Shown here in pieces: positions 24,177 to 32,485 of a stretch of DNA of 35,448 bases. Position 1 is the stretch's first letter. The number at the start of each line of letters is the position of its first letter. Under the pieces are notes generated by a model that made no database searches, had not been told where the DNA came from, and was given only the letters and a program-made list of their open reading frames with translations. The translations under genes were made by a program, and so were the position numbers. Source of the DNA: Betaproteobacteria bacterium (GTDB lineage: Bacteria; Pseudomonadota; Gammaproteobacteria; Burkholderiales; SG8-39); the NCBI GenBank assembly GCA_029858545.1, contig JAOUFA010000003.1:1-35448 (forward strand), in the 5' to 3' direction.

Positions 24177-24626
24177 TCAACGCGCGAGACTCTCGAGTCC
24201 CCGGATGGTGTGGCCCGCGCGGATACCGCGTTGCGCGAACCAACCCCGGTTCATCTCGAGCGCGAAGCGAACAGGACGCACCGCGCAATGGGCCTGCTCG
24301 CTGTGCGGCTGCATATCGGCAATGTTGACGATTTCTCCGCGCTCACCGATGAACGCGACGGAAAGCGGTATCAGGGTGTTCTTCATCCACATGCAGTGGA
24401 TATCCGCCTGTTCGAAATCGAAAACCATGCCCGCGTTTTGCGCGAGCGAAGTCCGACGCATCAGCCCCTGCATGCGCGCCAAGTCGGTATTGGCGAGTTC
24501 GGCACGGATGAGATGCATCCCCGCTGACAGTTCTGTGATCGGCAACGCGGGTTGCTGCGCAAGGGCACTGGCCCAATTCAGCAGAACGCATAGGACGACA
24601 CAAGAGCGAACGAAACTATGGCGCAT
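24177..24626 (-). CDS. DUF192 family secreted protein
   Basis: Protein of 149 residues with an N-terminal signal peptide (VLCVLLNWASALAQ, cleavage near residue 24). It has the DUF192 core: IRAELANTDLARMQGLMRR, GMVFDFEQADIHCMWMKNT, PLSVAFIGERGEIVNIADMQP and RFALEMNRGWFAQRGIRAG. These proteins are small beta-barrel-like domains, periplasmic or exported, without an established biochemical function. The gene lies in the icd region, downstream of the small Lys/Ala-rich peptide gene and separated from it by that gene's terminator. Confidence 0.9.
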   Translation of the reverse strand: MRHSFVRSCVVLCVLLNWASALAQQPALPITELSAGMHLIRAELANTDLARMQGLMRRTSLAQNAGMVFDFEQADIHCMWMKNTLIPLSVAFIGERGEIVNIADMQPHSEQAHCAVRPVRFALEMNRGWFAQRGIRAGHTIRGLESLAR

Positions 24627-24757
24627 CAGAATTCACATGGTACCGGACCCCCGGCGTTACGCCCACTCTAGGCCCGCGCATTGCAAAGCCCTCACTGCGG
24701 GGCCGTTCGCTGGACGCCCGTAGGAAGGGCCACGCACGCTGCGTGATTCCCCAAGGC

Positions 24758-24790
24758 AAAAAAAAAGGCAGGGGCATCGCCCTGCCTTTT
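24758..24790 (-). terminator. Rho-independent terminator of the small secreted peptide gene
   Basis: On the minus strand AAGGCAGGG pairs with CCCTGCCTT around a short loop and is followed by nine T residues. It lies about 20 bp after the stop of the 57-residue gene, a textbook intrinsic terminator, and supports that gene as real. Confidence 0.88.
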
Positions 24791-24809
24791 CACTTGCTTC
24801 CGCGTAGAT

Positions 24810-24983
24810 TTACTGCTTTTTGTCTTCGGCCTTCTTGGCTTTGGCTTTGGCTTTGGCTTTCTTCTCGCCCTTTGCCTTTTTCTCGGCTTTCGGGGTATCG
24901 GTAGCGGCCGCGCCCTGGGCAATGGCGCCGAAGCTGGTGGCCGCGAACATTGCCGCGATGAGGATCGTCAAAAGTTTCTTCAT
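24810..24983 (-). CDS. Small secreted Lys/Ala-rich peptide (57 residues)
   Basis: Encodes a signal peptide MKKLLTILIAAMFAATSFG with likely cleavage after AIAQ (about residue 23). About 34 residues made almost only of Lys, Ala, Glu and Asp follow (KKAKGEKKAKAKAKAKKAED), so the mature peptide is strongly basic and disordered. It has a good ribosome binding site (AGAAGGAAAG about 5 bp before ATG) and its own terminator downstream. It resembles the low-complexity exported peptides often found in betaproteobacteria. Function unknown; binding of DNA, polyphosphate or envelope anions would be guesses from charge alone. Confidence 0.75.
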   Translation of the reverse strand: MKKLLTILIAAMFAATSFGAIAQGAAATDTPKAEKKAKGEKKAKAKAKAKKAEDKKQ

Positions 24984-25467
24984 TTACTTTCCTTCTCTAG
25001 AGTAAGTTTAAAAATCAGACCGGCAATTTGACCAGTCAGAAAACACTAACGCGCACGCGGGCGTGCGGTTGACAGTCCGGTTGCCCCAAGATCCCCTGGA
25101 GCCTGCCTGCGATCCCTCCTCACCTTTCGCCTCGTACCGCCAGGTCACCCGCGCAGACTGCCGCCTGCCCGCAAAGTCTCTAACAATCAATTTGTTAGAA
25201 GACACTCGGCAGATGGGGGCGAAGACTGCCGGGGTTCGCTACTGCGCTGCAGCATTCCTGCCGGAAGATTTCGCGCCGCCAGCCAAGCGCGCCGGCCCAC
25301 TCCCCCGTACCGCCAAGGACTCAAGCCTCGCGACAAACCTCGAGCGGCGCAGTCGGTCGCATGCGGTTTTTAGGGGGGCCAAGGCTAAGACTTATATAAT
25401 ATATCTTTTAGCATTGCAGTCGAATTGAGTTGCGATTTCACCTATTCACCTCCGCCTAGGAGCAGTC
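24984..25467. other. 484-bp intergenic region upstream of icd
   Basis: Divergent region between the small peptide gene (minus) and icd (plus). It holds the inverted repeat at 25179-25199 and an AT-rich stretch at 25391-25411 with TATAAT (25395-25400), a candidate icd -10 with no good -35. On the minus strand TTGCCG followed by a TAAACT-like sequence could serve the peptide gene. No convincing open reading frame was seen. Confidence 0.55.
25179..25199. promoter_or_regulatory. Perfect 8-bp inverted repeat, possible operator
   Basis: TCTAACAA and TTGTTAGA flank a 5-nt spacer, about 200 bp before the icd -10. The size and symmetry suit binding of a dimeric helix-turn-helix regulator. It is AT-rich against a GC-rich background and has no T tract, so a terminator is less likely. 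No regulator gene is adjacent. Confidence 0.4.
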
Positions 25468-26718
25468 ATGGCATACAAGCACATCAAGGTTCCCACCACC
25501 GGGGACAAGATCAAGGTCAACAAGGATTTCTCGCTTTCGGTCCCCGACCAGCCGATCATTCCGTACATCGAAGGCGACGGCATCGGTGCCGATATCACTC
25601 CGGTAATGATCAAGGTGGTCGATGCGGCCGTACAAAAAGCGTACGGTGGCAAGAAGAAGATCGTCTGGATGGAAATGTACGCCGGCGAAAAATCTTGCCG
25701 CATCTACGGCGAGAATGTTTGGTTGCCCGAGGAGACGCTTGAGGCCTCGAAAGAATATGCCGTTTCGATCAAGGGACCGCTCACGACGCCGGTAGGCGGG
25801 GGCATCCGTTCGATCAACGTCGCATTGCGCCAGGAACTCGACCTCTATGTGTGCCTGCGACCGGTGCGCTACTTCAAAGGCGTGCCGTCGCCGGTCAAGG
25901 AGCCCGAGAAGGTCGATATGACGATCTTCCGCGAGAATTCGGAGGATATCTACGTCGGCATCGAGTGGGCGGCAAAGTCGCCCGAAGTGAAGAAGGTCAT
26001 CGACTTTCTGATCAAGGAAATGGGCGTCAAGAAGATCCGCTTTCCGGAATCCTCCGCGATCGGGGTCAAGCCGGTTTCGATCGAGGGTTCCGAACGCCTG
26101 ATTCGCCGCGCGATCCAGTACGCCATCCAGAACAAACGCAAATCGGTGACTTTCGTGCACAAGGGGAACATCCAGAAATTCACTGAAGGCGGCTTTATGA
26201 AGTGGGGCTACGAACTCGCCAAACGCGAGTTCGGCGCGGAACTCGTCGACGGCGGCCCGTGGATGAAGATCAAGGCACCGCACGGAGAAATCCTCTTCAA
26301 GGACGTGATCACCGACGCGTTCCTGCAGCAGATCCTGCTTCGCCCGGCCGAGTACGACGTCATCGCCACCCTGAACCTGAACGGCGATTACCTCTCCGAT
26401 GCGCTCGCCGCCCAAGTCGGCGGAATCGGCATCGCGCCGGGAGCGAACATGTCGGATACCGTCGCAATGTTCGAGGCGACGCACGGCACCGCCCCGAAGT
26501 ACGCCGGCAAGGACTACGTCAATCCGGGTTCGGAGATTCTTTCCGCCGAGATGATGTTGCGCCACATGGGCTGGGTCGATGCCGCCGACCTGATTATCCG
26601 CTCGGTTGAAAAGGCGATCGGCGACAAGGTCGTGACCTACGATTTCGCACGCCTCATGCAGGGCGCCAAGCAGGTCTCCTGCTCGGGATTTGGTCAGGCG
26701 ATGATCGAGCGAATGTAG
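25468..26718 (+). CDS. icd: NADP-dependent isocitrate dehydrogenase
   Basis: TCA-cycle enzyme of 416 residues that decarboxylates isocitrate to 2-oxoglutarate with NADP+. It is the dimeric E. coli type: PYIEGDGIG, then the substrate loop GGIRSINVALRQELDLY with Ser115, Asn117, Arg121 and Arg131. The catalytic region IFRENSEDIYVGIEW follows, and THGTAPKYAG carries the Lys-Tyr pair that selects NADP. Ser115 corresponds to the serine phosphorylated by AceK in enterobacteria. The ribosome binding site TAGGAG is well placed. It is a single gene ending at a strong bidirectional terminator. Confidence 0.97.
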   Translation: MAYKHIKVPTTGDKIKVNKDFSLSVPDQPIIPYIEGDGIGADITPVMIKVVDAAVQKAYGGKKKIVWMEMYAGEKSCRIYGENVWLPEETLEASKEYAVSIKGPLTTPVGGGIRSINVALRQELDLYVCLRPVRYFKGVPSPVKEPEKVDMTIFRENSEDIYVGIEWAAKSPEVKKVIDFLIKEMGVKKIRFPESSAIGVKPVSIEGSERLIRRAIQYAIQNKRKSVTFVHKGNIQKFTEGGFMKWGYELAKREFGAELVDGGPWMKIKAPHGEILFKDVITDAFLQQILLRPAEYDVIATLNLNGDYLSDALAAQVGGIGIAPGANMSDTVAMFEATHGTAPKYAGKDYVNPGSEILSAEMMLRHMGWVDAADLIIRSVEKAIGDKVVTYDFARLMQGAKQVSCSGFGQAMIERM

Positions 26719-26742
26719 CGCGGCAGCAGCCCAACGGAAAAG

Positions 26743-26770
26743 AAAAAGGCCGCCCCGGGGCGGCCTTTTT
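26743..26770. terminator. Bidirectional terminator between icd and the cold-shock gene
   Basis: A perfect 28-bp palindrome, AAAAAGGCCGCCCC followed by its complement ending in TTTTT. It gives a GC-rich stem with a T tract on either strand. It sits 24 bp after the icd stop and 17 bp after the stop of the convergent cold-shock gene. Confidence 0.92.
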
Positions 26771-26787
26771 CCTGGGGCAACCTCCCC

Positions 26788-26991
26788 TCACGCTTTCTGG
26801 ATATTGGACGCCTGCTTTCCTTTTGGGCCTTGTACCACGTCGAAGCTGACTTTCTGGCCTTCCTTCAGACTCTTGAAGCCGGCCATGTTGATCGCGGAAA
26901 AATGCGCGAACAAATCCTCGCTGCCATCGTCGGGGGTGATGAAACCGAAACCCTTCGCGTCGTTGAACCACTTTACGGTGCCTGTCGCCAT
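26788..26991 (-). CDS. cspA: Cold-shock protein (CspA family)
   Basis: Single OB-fold RNA/ssDNA-binding protein of 67 residues. It has both nucleic-acid-binding motifs, RNP1 KGFGFI and RNP2 DLFAHF, within MATGTVKWFNDAKGFGFI and GSEDLFAHFSAIN. An AAGGAAGAGGA ribosome binding site precedes the ATG. A plausible promoter (27113-27141) implies a leader of about 110 nt, in keeping with thermosensing cspA leaders. It converges on icd. Which paralog it is, and whether cold induces it, cannot be read from sequence. Confidence 0.95.
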   Translation of the reverse strand: MATGTVKWFNDAKGFGFITPDDGSEDLFAHFSAINMAGFKSLKEGQKVSFDVVQGPKGKQASNIQKA

Positions 26992-27425
26992 TCCTCTTCC
27001 TTTTCCTCTGATTGAACCACCGGGCGGTCACCCGATCCATGCCTGGAACTCCACGACCCCGCCGCCCTCTGTGGCGAAACAGACAGCCCGAATCCCAATA
27101 CAGCAGGACGGATTTTTACGCGCGCCCGGAAGCGCCGTCAAGAGTCCGGCCTTCCCCGGGGTAACCAGAACTAGCCTTCGCAAGCAGGCGTGAAAAGACC
27201 CACGTTTCACACCATTCTTTGCCCTTATTTGCGTTGCGTGCCGGGTGTACATTGATTACGATAGCTCTCGTGAACTGGCGCTTGAAGCATTTCAACGCGA
27301 TTCAGGTGCCGTTCGGCTGTCGAACGGGCGTAAACTGATCGAACGGACAGCGGCACTAAAGGAGCGTGAACGGCGGGCGATCGAGCGTGCAAGCACGTTG
27401 AGAGCGGCGGCGCCAAACGGGCGGT
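26992..27425. other. 434-bp divergent region between cspA and clpS
   Basis: Contains the cspA leader and promoter (27113-27141) on the minus strand and an unrecognised clpS promoter on the plus strand. A GTGAAA/TTTCAC inverted repeat lies at 27190-27210. No protein-coding gene is supported. Confidence 0.5.
27113..27141 (-). promoter_or_regulatory. Candidate cspA promoter
   Basis: On the minus strand TTGACG (27136-27141) and TAAAAA (27113-27118) are separated by 17 bp, close to a sigma-70 promoter. Transcription would start near 27105 and give a leader of about 110 nt before the cold-shock start codon. Confidence 0.6.
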
Positions 27426-27731
27426 ATGGGGCAGTTCAAGGACAACACCGTACTGGAGGCTCAGAAGAGCAGGCTGAAACCTCCTCCCATGTTCAAGGTG
27501 ATGCTGTTGAACGACGACTTTACGCCGATGGAGTTCGTGGTGGTGGTTTTACAGAAATTTTTCGCAATGACGCGTGAGAAGGCGACCCAAGTAATGCTGG
27601 CGGTACATCGAGACGGAGTCGGAGTGTGTGGAGTGTTTCCGCGCGACATCGCGACCACCAAGGTTCAGAAGGTCGCTGCGTACGCGCGCAGGCACCAGCA
27701 CCCGTTGCAGTGCGTGATGGAGGAAACGTAG
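27426..27731 (+). CDS. clpS: ATP-dependent Clp protease adaptor ClpS
   Basis: Adaptor of 101 residues that delivers N-degron substrates to ClpAP. The core KPPPMFKVMLLNDDFTPMEF includes the Asn-Asp-Asp and Thr-Pro-Met-Glu segment that forms the N-degron pocket. REKATQVMLAVHRDGVGVCG and RRHQHPLQCVMEE follow, all as in the family. It ends 1 bp before the clpA start, so the two are co-translated. The ATG at 27426 has a poor ribosome binding site. Confidence 0.95.
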   Translation: MGQFKDNTVLEAQKSRLKPPPMFKVMLLNDDFTPMEFVVVVLQKFFAMTREKATQVMLAVHRDGVGVCGVFPRDIATTKVQKVAAYARRHQHPLQCVMEET

Positions 27732-27732
27732 C

Positions 27733-29994
27733 ATGATCGCCCAGGAACTCGAAGTCAGCCTTCATATGGCGTTCGTCGAGGCGCGCCAGAAGCGCCACGA
27801 ATTCATCACCGTCGAGCACCTGTTGCTCGCCCTGCTGGACAATCCCACCGCCGCCGAGGTGTTGCGCGCCTGCGGTGCCAACCTCGATGAACTTCGCAAG
27901 AATCTCACACAGCACATCGCCGAGCAGACCCCGCGCATCGCCGCCGACCGCGAGGTCGACACCCAACCCACGCTCGGTTTTCAACGCGTGATCCAGCGCG
28001 CGATCCTGCACGTGCAATCCTCCGGCAAGAAGGAGGTCACCGGCGCCAACGTTCTGGTCGCGATTTTCGGCGAAAAGGACTCGCACGCCGTTTATTTCCT
28101 CCAGCAGCAGGGCATCACTCGGCTCGATGTCGTGAATTTCATTTCTCACGGCATCACCAAGACGCCGCAGCCGGCATCCGGGAAGTCCGAGCAGGACCAC
28201 GAGCAGGAAGGCCAGACCGACGCCTCGAACAGTCCGCTCGACAATTTCACCCAGAACCTCAACACGCTCGCGCTCGCCGGAAAAATCGATCCGCTCATCG
28301 GGCGCGACAGAGAACTCGAACGCGTGATTCAGACGCTGTGCCGCCGGCGCAAGAACAATCCACTGCTCGTCGGCGAGGCGGGGGTTGGGAAGACCGCGAT
28401 CGCGGAAGGACTCGCACGGCGTATCGTCGAGGCAAATGTTCCTGAATTACTCGGCAAGAGCACGGTATACGCGCTCGACATGGGCGCGCTGCTTGCCGGG
28501 ACGAAGTACCGCGGCGATTTCGAGCAGCGACTCAAGGCGGTGCTCAAGCAGCTTGCCGACAATCCCAATGCGATCCTGTTCATCGATGAGATCCATACGG
28601 TGATCGGCGCGGGCGCGGCTTCGGGCGGTACGCTCGACGCGTCCAACCTGCTCAAGCCCGTGCTATCCACCGGCCAGCTGAAATGTATCGGCGCGACAAC
28701 CTATAACGAATACCGCGGCGTGTTCGAGAAAGACCACGCCCTGTCGCGGCGGTTCCAGAAGATCGATGTGACCGAACCGTCGGTCGAGGAGACGGTCCAG
28801 ATCCTCAAGGGATTGAAGACGCGTTTCGAGGCTCATCACAGCGTAAAGTACACCGCCAACGCGCTCACCACCGCCGCCGAGCTCTCGGCGCGCTACATCA
28901 ATGATCGCCATCTTCCGGACAAGGCAATCGACGTGATCGACGAGGCGGGCGCCGCGCAGCGCATCGCTCCCAAGGGCAAGCAAAAGAAAGTGATCGGCAA
29001 GACGGAGATCGAGGAGATCATCGCCAAGATCGCGCGCATCCCGCCGCGCACCGTATCGACCGACGACCGCAGCGCGCTCGCCAACCTCGACCGCGATCTC
29101 AGGGCGGTCGTGTTCGGGCAGGACAAGGCGATCGAGGCGCTCGCCAGCGCGATCAAGATGGCGCGCAGCGGCCTGGGCAACCCGCAGAAACCCATCGGCT
29201 CGTTCCTGTTCAGCGGACCGACCGGGGTCGGCAAGACCGAGGTGGCCCGTCAACTTGCCTATTGCATGGGTATCGAGCTGATTCGCTTCGACATGTCGGA
29301 GTACATGGAACGGCACGCCGTAAGCCGGCTGATCGGCGCACCACCGGGATACGTGGGCTTCGATCAGGGCGGATTGCTCACCGAGGCGATCACCAAGAAG
29401 CCTTACGCAGTGCTGTTGCTCGACGAAATCGAGAAGGCCCACCCGGACATCTTCAACATCCTGCTCCAGGTCATGGACCATGGCACGCTCACCGACAACA
29501 ACGGCCGCAAGGCCGATTTCCGCAACGTGGTGATCGTGATGACCACCAACGCGGGGGCCGAGTCGCTGTCGAAGAACTCGATGGGGTTCACCGCGACGCG
29601 CCAGGTCGGCGACGAAATGGAGTCGATCAAACGCATGTTTACGCCGGAATTCCGAAACCGGCTGGATGCGATCATTTCCTTCGGCTCGCTCGACCACGAC
29701 ATCATTCTGCGCGTGGTGGACAAGTTCCTGATGCAGCTCGAGGAGCAGCTCCAGGAGAAGAAGGTCGAGGCACACTTCACCGCGCTTCTCAAGGAACACC
29801 TCGCGAAGAAGGGTTTCGACCCGCTGATGGGCGCTCGCCCGATGGCGAGACTCATCCAGGACACGATACGCCGCGCGCTCGCCGACGAACTGCTGTTCGG
29901 CAAGCTGCAGCATGGCGGCAAGGTCACCATTGATCTGGGCGACGACGAGAAGATCATTCTCAGGTACGAAAAGGAAGCTGAGCCCGTCGCCTGA
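27733..29994 (+). CDS. clpA: ATP-dependent Clp protease ATP-binding subunit ClpA
   Basis: AAA+ unfoldase of 753 residues that partners ClpP. The N-terminal Clp repeat domain (1-145; HEFITVEHLLLALLDN) is followed by two AAA+ modules with Walker A GEAGVGKTA (near 215) and GPTGVGKTE (near 496). Walker B-type ILFIDEIH and VLLLDEIEKAHPD are present, as are arginine-finger region motifs such as RFQKIDVTEPS. The length agrees with ClpA (about 758), and the absence of a long middle domain separates it from ClpB/ClpC. It is coupled to clpS. Confidence 0.97.
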   Translation: MIAQELEVSLHMAFVEARQKRHEFITVEHLLLALLDNPTAAEVLRACGANLDELRKNLTQHIAEQTPRIAADREVDTQPTLGFQRVIQRAILHVQSSGKKEVTGANVLVAIFGEKDSHAVYFLQQQGITRLDVVNFISHGITKTPQPASGKSEQDHEQEGQTDASNSPLDNFTQNLNTLALAGKIDPLIGRDRELERVIQTLCRRRKNNPLLVGEAGVGKTAIAEGLARRIVEANVPELLGKSTVYALDMGALLAGTKYRGDFEQRLKAVLKQLADNPNAILFIDEIHTVIGAGAASGGTLDASNLLKPVLSTGQLKCIGATTYNEYRGVFEKDHALSRRFQKIDVTEPSVEETVQILKGLKTRFEAHHSVKYTANALTTAAELSARYINDRHLPDKAIDVIDEAGAAQRIAPKGKQKKVIGKTEIEEIIAKIARIPPRTVSTDDRSALANLDRDLRAVVFGQDKAIEALASAIKMARSGLGNPQKPIGSFLFSGPTGVGKTEVARQLAYCMGIELIRFDMSEYMERHAVSRLIGAPPGYVGFDQGGLLTEAITKKPYAVLLLDEIEKAHPDIFNILLQVMDHGTLTDNNGRKADFRNVVIVMTTNAGAESLSKNSMGFTATRQVGDEMESIKRMFTPEFRNRLDAIISFGSLDHDIILRVVDKFLMQLEEQLQEKKVEAHFTALLKEHLAKKGFDPLMGARPMARLIQDTIRRALADELLFGKLQHGGKVTIDLGDDEKIILRYEKEAEPVA

Positions 29995-30071
29995 CGGGTG
30001 GTCGTCGGGCCGGTCGACACGGCACGCCCGGCTTGAGGGACTTCGCGTCCCAGGCGTCACATTCCTCCTCC

Positions 30072-30100
30072 TTGACGCCACCTATGCGCGGCGGCAGAAT
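30072..30100 (+). promoter_or_regulatory. Candidate promoter of the sulfide dehydrogenase operon
   Basis: TTGACG (30072-30077), a 17-bp spacer and CAGAAT (30095-30100), placed 52 bp before the cytochrome start. A GGGAGGAGG ribosome binding site follows. It is the only good sigma-70-like pair in the 158-bp gap after clpA. Confidence 0.55.
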
Positions 30101-30152
30101 CCCGCGCAGTTGCGCGAGCTTTCGTTTGTCAACTCTCTGGGAGGAGGTTTTC

Positions 30153-30452
30153 ATGCGTACGCCTATTTTGTTCGCCGCCTGCTGGCTGGCTTTGCCGTTG
30201 AGCGCTTTCGGTCAAGATGCCTTCCAGGGTCGCAATCTCGGCGCTGCCTGCGCCATGTGTCACGGTACGGAAGGTCGCAGCGCCGGCGGCAATGAACCCC
30301 TCGCCGGCATGCCCAAGGAAGACCTCGTTAGGAAGGTCAACGAATTCCGCAGCGGCGCGAAGCCCGCGACGGTGATGCACCAGATCTCGAAGGGCTACAG
30401 TGATACCGAGATCGAAGCTATCGCGGCGTATTTCGCCGCGCAGAAGAGATAG
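30153..30452 (+). CDS. Monohaem cytochrome c subunit of flavocytochrome c / SoxE type
   Basis: Exported class I cytochrome c of 99 residues. The signal peptide ends near SAFGQ (residue 21). The haem site is CAMCH (Cys33, Cys36, His37), and the Met in KPATVMHQISKGYSDTEI is the probable sixth ligand. A strong GGAGGAGG lies before the ATG. The flavin subunit starts 9 bp after its stop. The classical FccA of purple sulfur bacteria is dihaem and about twice as long; this is the short monohaem form. It accepts electrons from FccB-type sulfide oxidation in the periplasm. Confidence 0.88.
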   Translation: MRTPILFAACWLALPLSAFGQDAFQGRNLGAACAMCHGTEGRSAGGNEPLAGMPKEDLVRKVNEFRSGAKPATVMHQISKGYSDTEIEAIAAYFAAQKR

Positions 30453-30461
30453 GGGGACGCC

Positions 30462-31730
30462 ATGGATACATTTGACCGACGCGAATTCCTCCGACTGACC
30501 GGCGCAACGGCCGTACTGTCGCTCGCGGGCTGTGCGACCACCGCAGGCGGCAAGGCGCGCGTAGTGGTCATTGGCGGCGGCTTTGGCGGTGCGACTGCGG
30601 CGAAATATATCCGCATATGGGATCCGAGCATCGAGGTCGTCATGATCGAGCGTGCCGGCCTCTTCACGTCTTGTCCGATATCGAACCTTGTCATCGGCGG
30701 GTTCAAATCGATGCAGGATATCGAGCGCCGTTACGACCGACTGGGCAATTACGGGGTAAAGGTCGTGCACGACGAAGCGCTCGCAGTGGACAGTGCCAAG
30801 AAGATTGTCAAACTGCAACGGGGCGGCGACCTCCGCTACGACCGGCTCATCGTATCTCCCGGCATAGACTTCAATTTCAGCGAGATCGCCGGTTTTGAGG
30901 GGGCCATGAATTCAGGCGAGGTATTGCACGCATGGAAGGCCGGTCCGCAGACCGTGGCGCTGCGCAAACAACTCGAAGCGATGCGTGACGGCGGGGTGTA
31001 TGTACTGTCCGTGCCGCTCGCCCCCTACCGTTGCCCGCCAGGACCCTACGAGCGCGCGAGCATGGTCGCCGCCTACTTCAAGCAGGCTAAGCCGCGCTCA
31101 AAGATAATGATTCTCGATGCCAATCCCGATGTCACGTCAAAAGGGCCGCTATTCAAGAAAGCCTGGGCCGAGCTCTATCCCGGCATGATCGAGTATCGCG
31201 GCAATTCCAAGGCGATCGGCGTCGACGCGAAGACCGGCACGGTAAAACTGGAGGTCGAAGACGTAAAGGGCGATGTGCTCAACATCGTACCGCCACAGCG
31301 CGCGGGCGACATCGCGGTCAAGGCGGGCCTGGTCACGACCAACAACCGCTGGTGCGCGGTCGACTGGATAACGCTGGAATCGAAGGCGGTAAAGGACGTC
31401 CATGTGCTGGGCGACGCCACGCTCTCCGCGCCAGGCATGCCCAAGTCCGGCAGCATGGCCAACAACCAGGCCAAGCTCTGCGCTGCTGCGATCGTCGACT
31501 TGATCAACGGACGGAGCACCGATCCGAATCACAAGATCATCAACACTTGCTACAGCTTCGTGTCGCGCGATGAGGTGGTGCATGTCGCATCGGTGCACCA
31601 GTGGGACGCCGGGCAGCAGGCCCTGATCCCGGTCAAGGGTGCGGGCGGAGTATCGAGCGCGCGCAATGAACTTGAATCCAAGTATGCGCTCGCGTGGGCG
31701 CAAAACATCTGGACGGACGTACTCGGATAG
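30462..31730 (+). CDS. fccB: Flavocytochrome c sulfide dehydrogenase flavoprotein (FccB/SoxF)
   Basis: FAD protein of 422 residues that oxidises sulfide to sulfur in the periplasm. It begins with a Tat-type signal (DRREFLRLTG, residues 5-14), immediately followed by a lipobox-like LAGC (21-24). Next come the FAD motif VVVIGGGFGGATAAKYI (34-50), TSCPISNLVIGG with Cys71, VPLAPYRCPPGPYERASM, the VHVLGDAT FAD ribityl motif and a C-terminal dimerisation/active-site region with NTCYSFV. This matches FccB/SoxF and separates it from plain sulfide:quinone reductases. It is paired with the cytochrome gene 9 bp upstream and followed by a strong terminator. Confidence 0.92.
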   Translation: MDTFDRREFLRLTGATAVLSLAGCATTAGGKARVVVIGGGFGGATAAKYIRIWDPSIEVVMIERAGLFTSCPISNLVIGGFKSMQDIERRYDRLGNYGVKVVHDEALAVDSAKKIVKLQRGGDLRYDRLIVSPGIDFNFSEIAGFEGAMNSGEVLHAWKAGPQTVALRKQLEAMRDGGVYVLSVPLAPYRCPPGPYERASMVAAYFKQAKPRSKIMILDANPDVTSKGPLFKKAWAELYPGMIEYRGNSKAIGVDAKTGTVKLEVEDVKGDVLNIVPPQRAGDIAVKAGLVTTNNRWCAVDWITLESKAVKDVHVLGDATLSAPGMPKSGSMANNQAKLCAAAIVDLINGRSTDPNHKIINTCYSFVSRDEVVHVASVHQWDAGQQALIPVKGAGGVSSARNELESKYALAWAQNIWTDVLG

Positions 31731-31754
31731 ACCGTCCGAAATCCGCCGGATGCC

Positions 31755-31782
31755 TGCCCCGCCTCGCGCGGGGCATTTTTTT
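31755..31782 (+). terminator. Intrinsic terminator after fccB
   Basis: TGCCCCGC pairs with GCGGGGCA around a 5-nt loop, followed by seven T residues, 24 bp after the fccB stop. It closes the cytochrome-fccB operon. Its own strand is plus; the convergent cytochrome gene stops 11 bp beyond. Confidence 0.92.
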
Positions 31783-31792
31783 CGCCATTTCC

Positions 31793-32482
31793 CTAGTCGA
31801 GCGTACTGAGATACTCCGCCACAGCGCGAATCTCCTGCTCGACCATCTTCGCGGCGATGTCGTGCATCGCGGCATCCCCTTCGAGCTGCCGCCGTGCACC
31901 GAAGTTCTTCAGCCGCGCCACAATATAGGCGGCCACCTGCCCCGCCAGGCGGGGGAGCGTTTCCGAGCCGTGCGCATTCGCGCCGTGACACCCGGCGCAG
32001 GCGATCACCTGCGCCGCCGCGCTGCCGCGCGCGTAGATCGCCGCGCCACGGGCAATCAGTTGCGCGTCCGCCGACACATGCCCGCGCACCTCCTGCATGC
32101 TGAAGTACAGACCGAGCGCACGCATATCCTCGAACGTCAGATCGCCCACCATCGGTCGCATCGCACTCGATTCCCGCTCACCGCTCTGTATCTTGGCAAG
32201 CTGCTTGGCGATGTACTGTGCGTTCTGCCCGGCAAGCCGCGGCGACAGTTCGCTCGCCGCCTCGCCCAGCATGCCATGACAGAGAAAGCAGCGCCCCGCG
32301 ACGATCTTCTTCGCGCGCGCAAGGGCAGCCGCCCCTTCGGCCTGCGCTTCCGCGGGCAGCCACGCGACGCTGAGCAGCAGCGCGAGGATATTGAGGATGC
32401 GCCCGACCGCGGCTCGGCAAATCTTCAAAACGTCTGCCGAAGGTCGCGCAACCAATGCCGTCACGGCGGATGTCGAAGACAT
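31793..32482 (-). CDS. Dihaem cytochrome c4-like protein
   Basis: Exported cytochrome of 229 residues with two class I haem domains: CFLCH (Cys65, Cys68, His69) and CAGCH (Cys162, Cys165, His166). SPRLAGQNAQYIAKQL and LPRLAGQVAAYIVARLK are typical repeats of cytochrome c4, an electron carrier between the bc1 complex and terminal oxidases. The first ATG (32482) lies 3 bp after the dut stop and gives a 30-residue extension before the hydrophobic signal core (ILNILALLLSVAW). The true start may be an internal non-ATG codon. It is convergent with the sulfide dehydrogenase operon, and it could carry electrons from that system. Confidence 0.88.
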   Translation of the reverse strand: MSSTSAVTALVARPSADVLKICRAAVGRILNILALLLSVAWLPAEAQAEGAAALARAKKIVAGRCFLCHGMLGEAASELSPRLAGQNAQYIAKQLAKIQSGERESSAMRPMVGDLTFEDMRALGLYFSMQEVRGHVSADAQLIARGAAIYARGSAAAQVIACAGCHGANAHGSETLPRLAGQVAAYIVARLKNFGARRQLEGDAAMHDIAAKMVEQEIRAVAEYLSTLD

Positions 32483-32485
32483 CGA

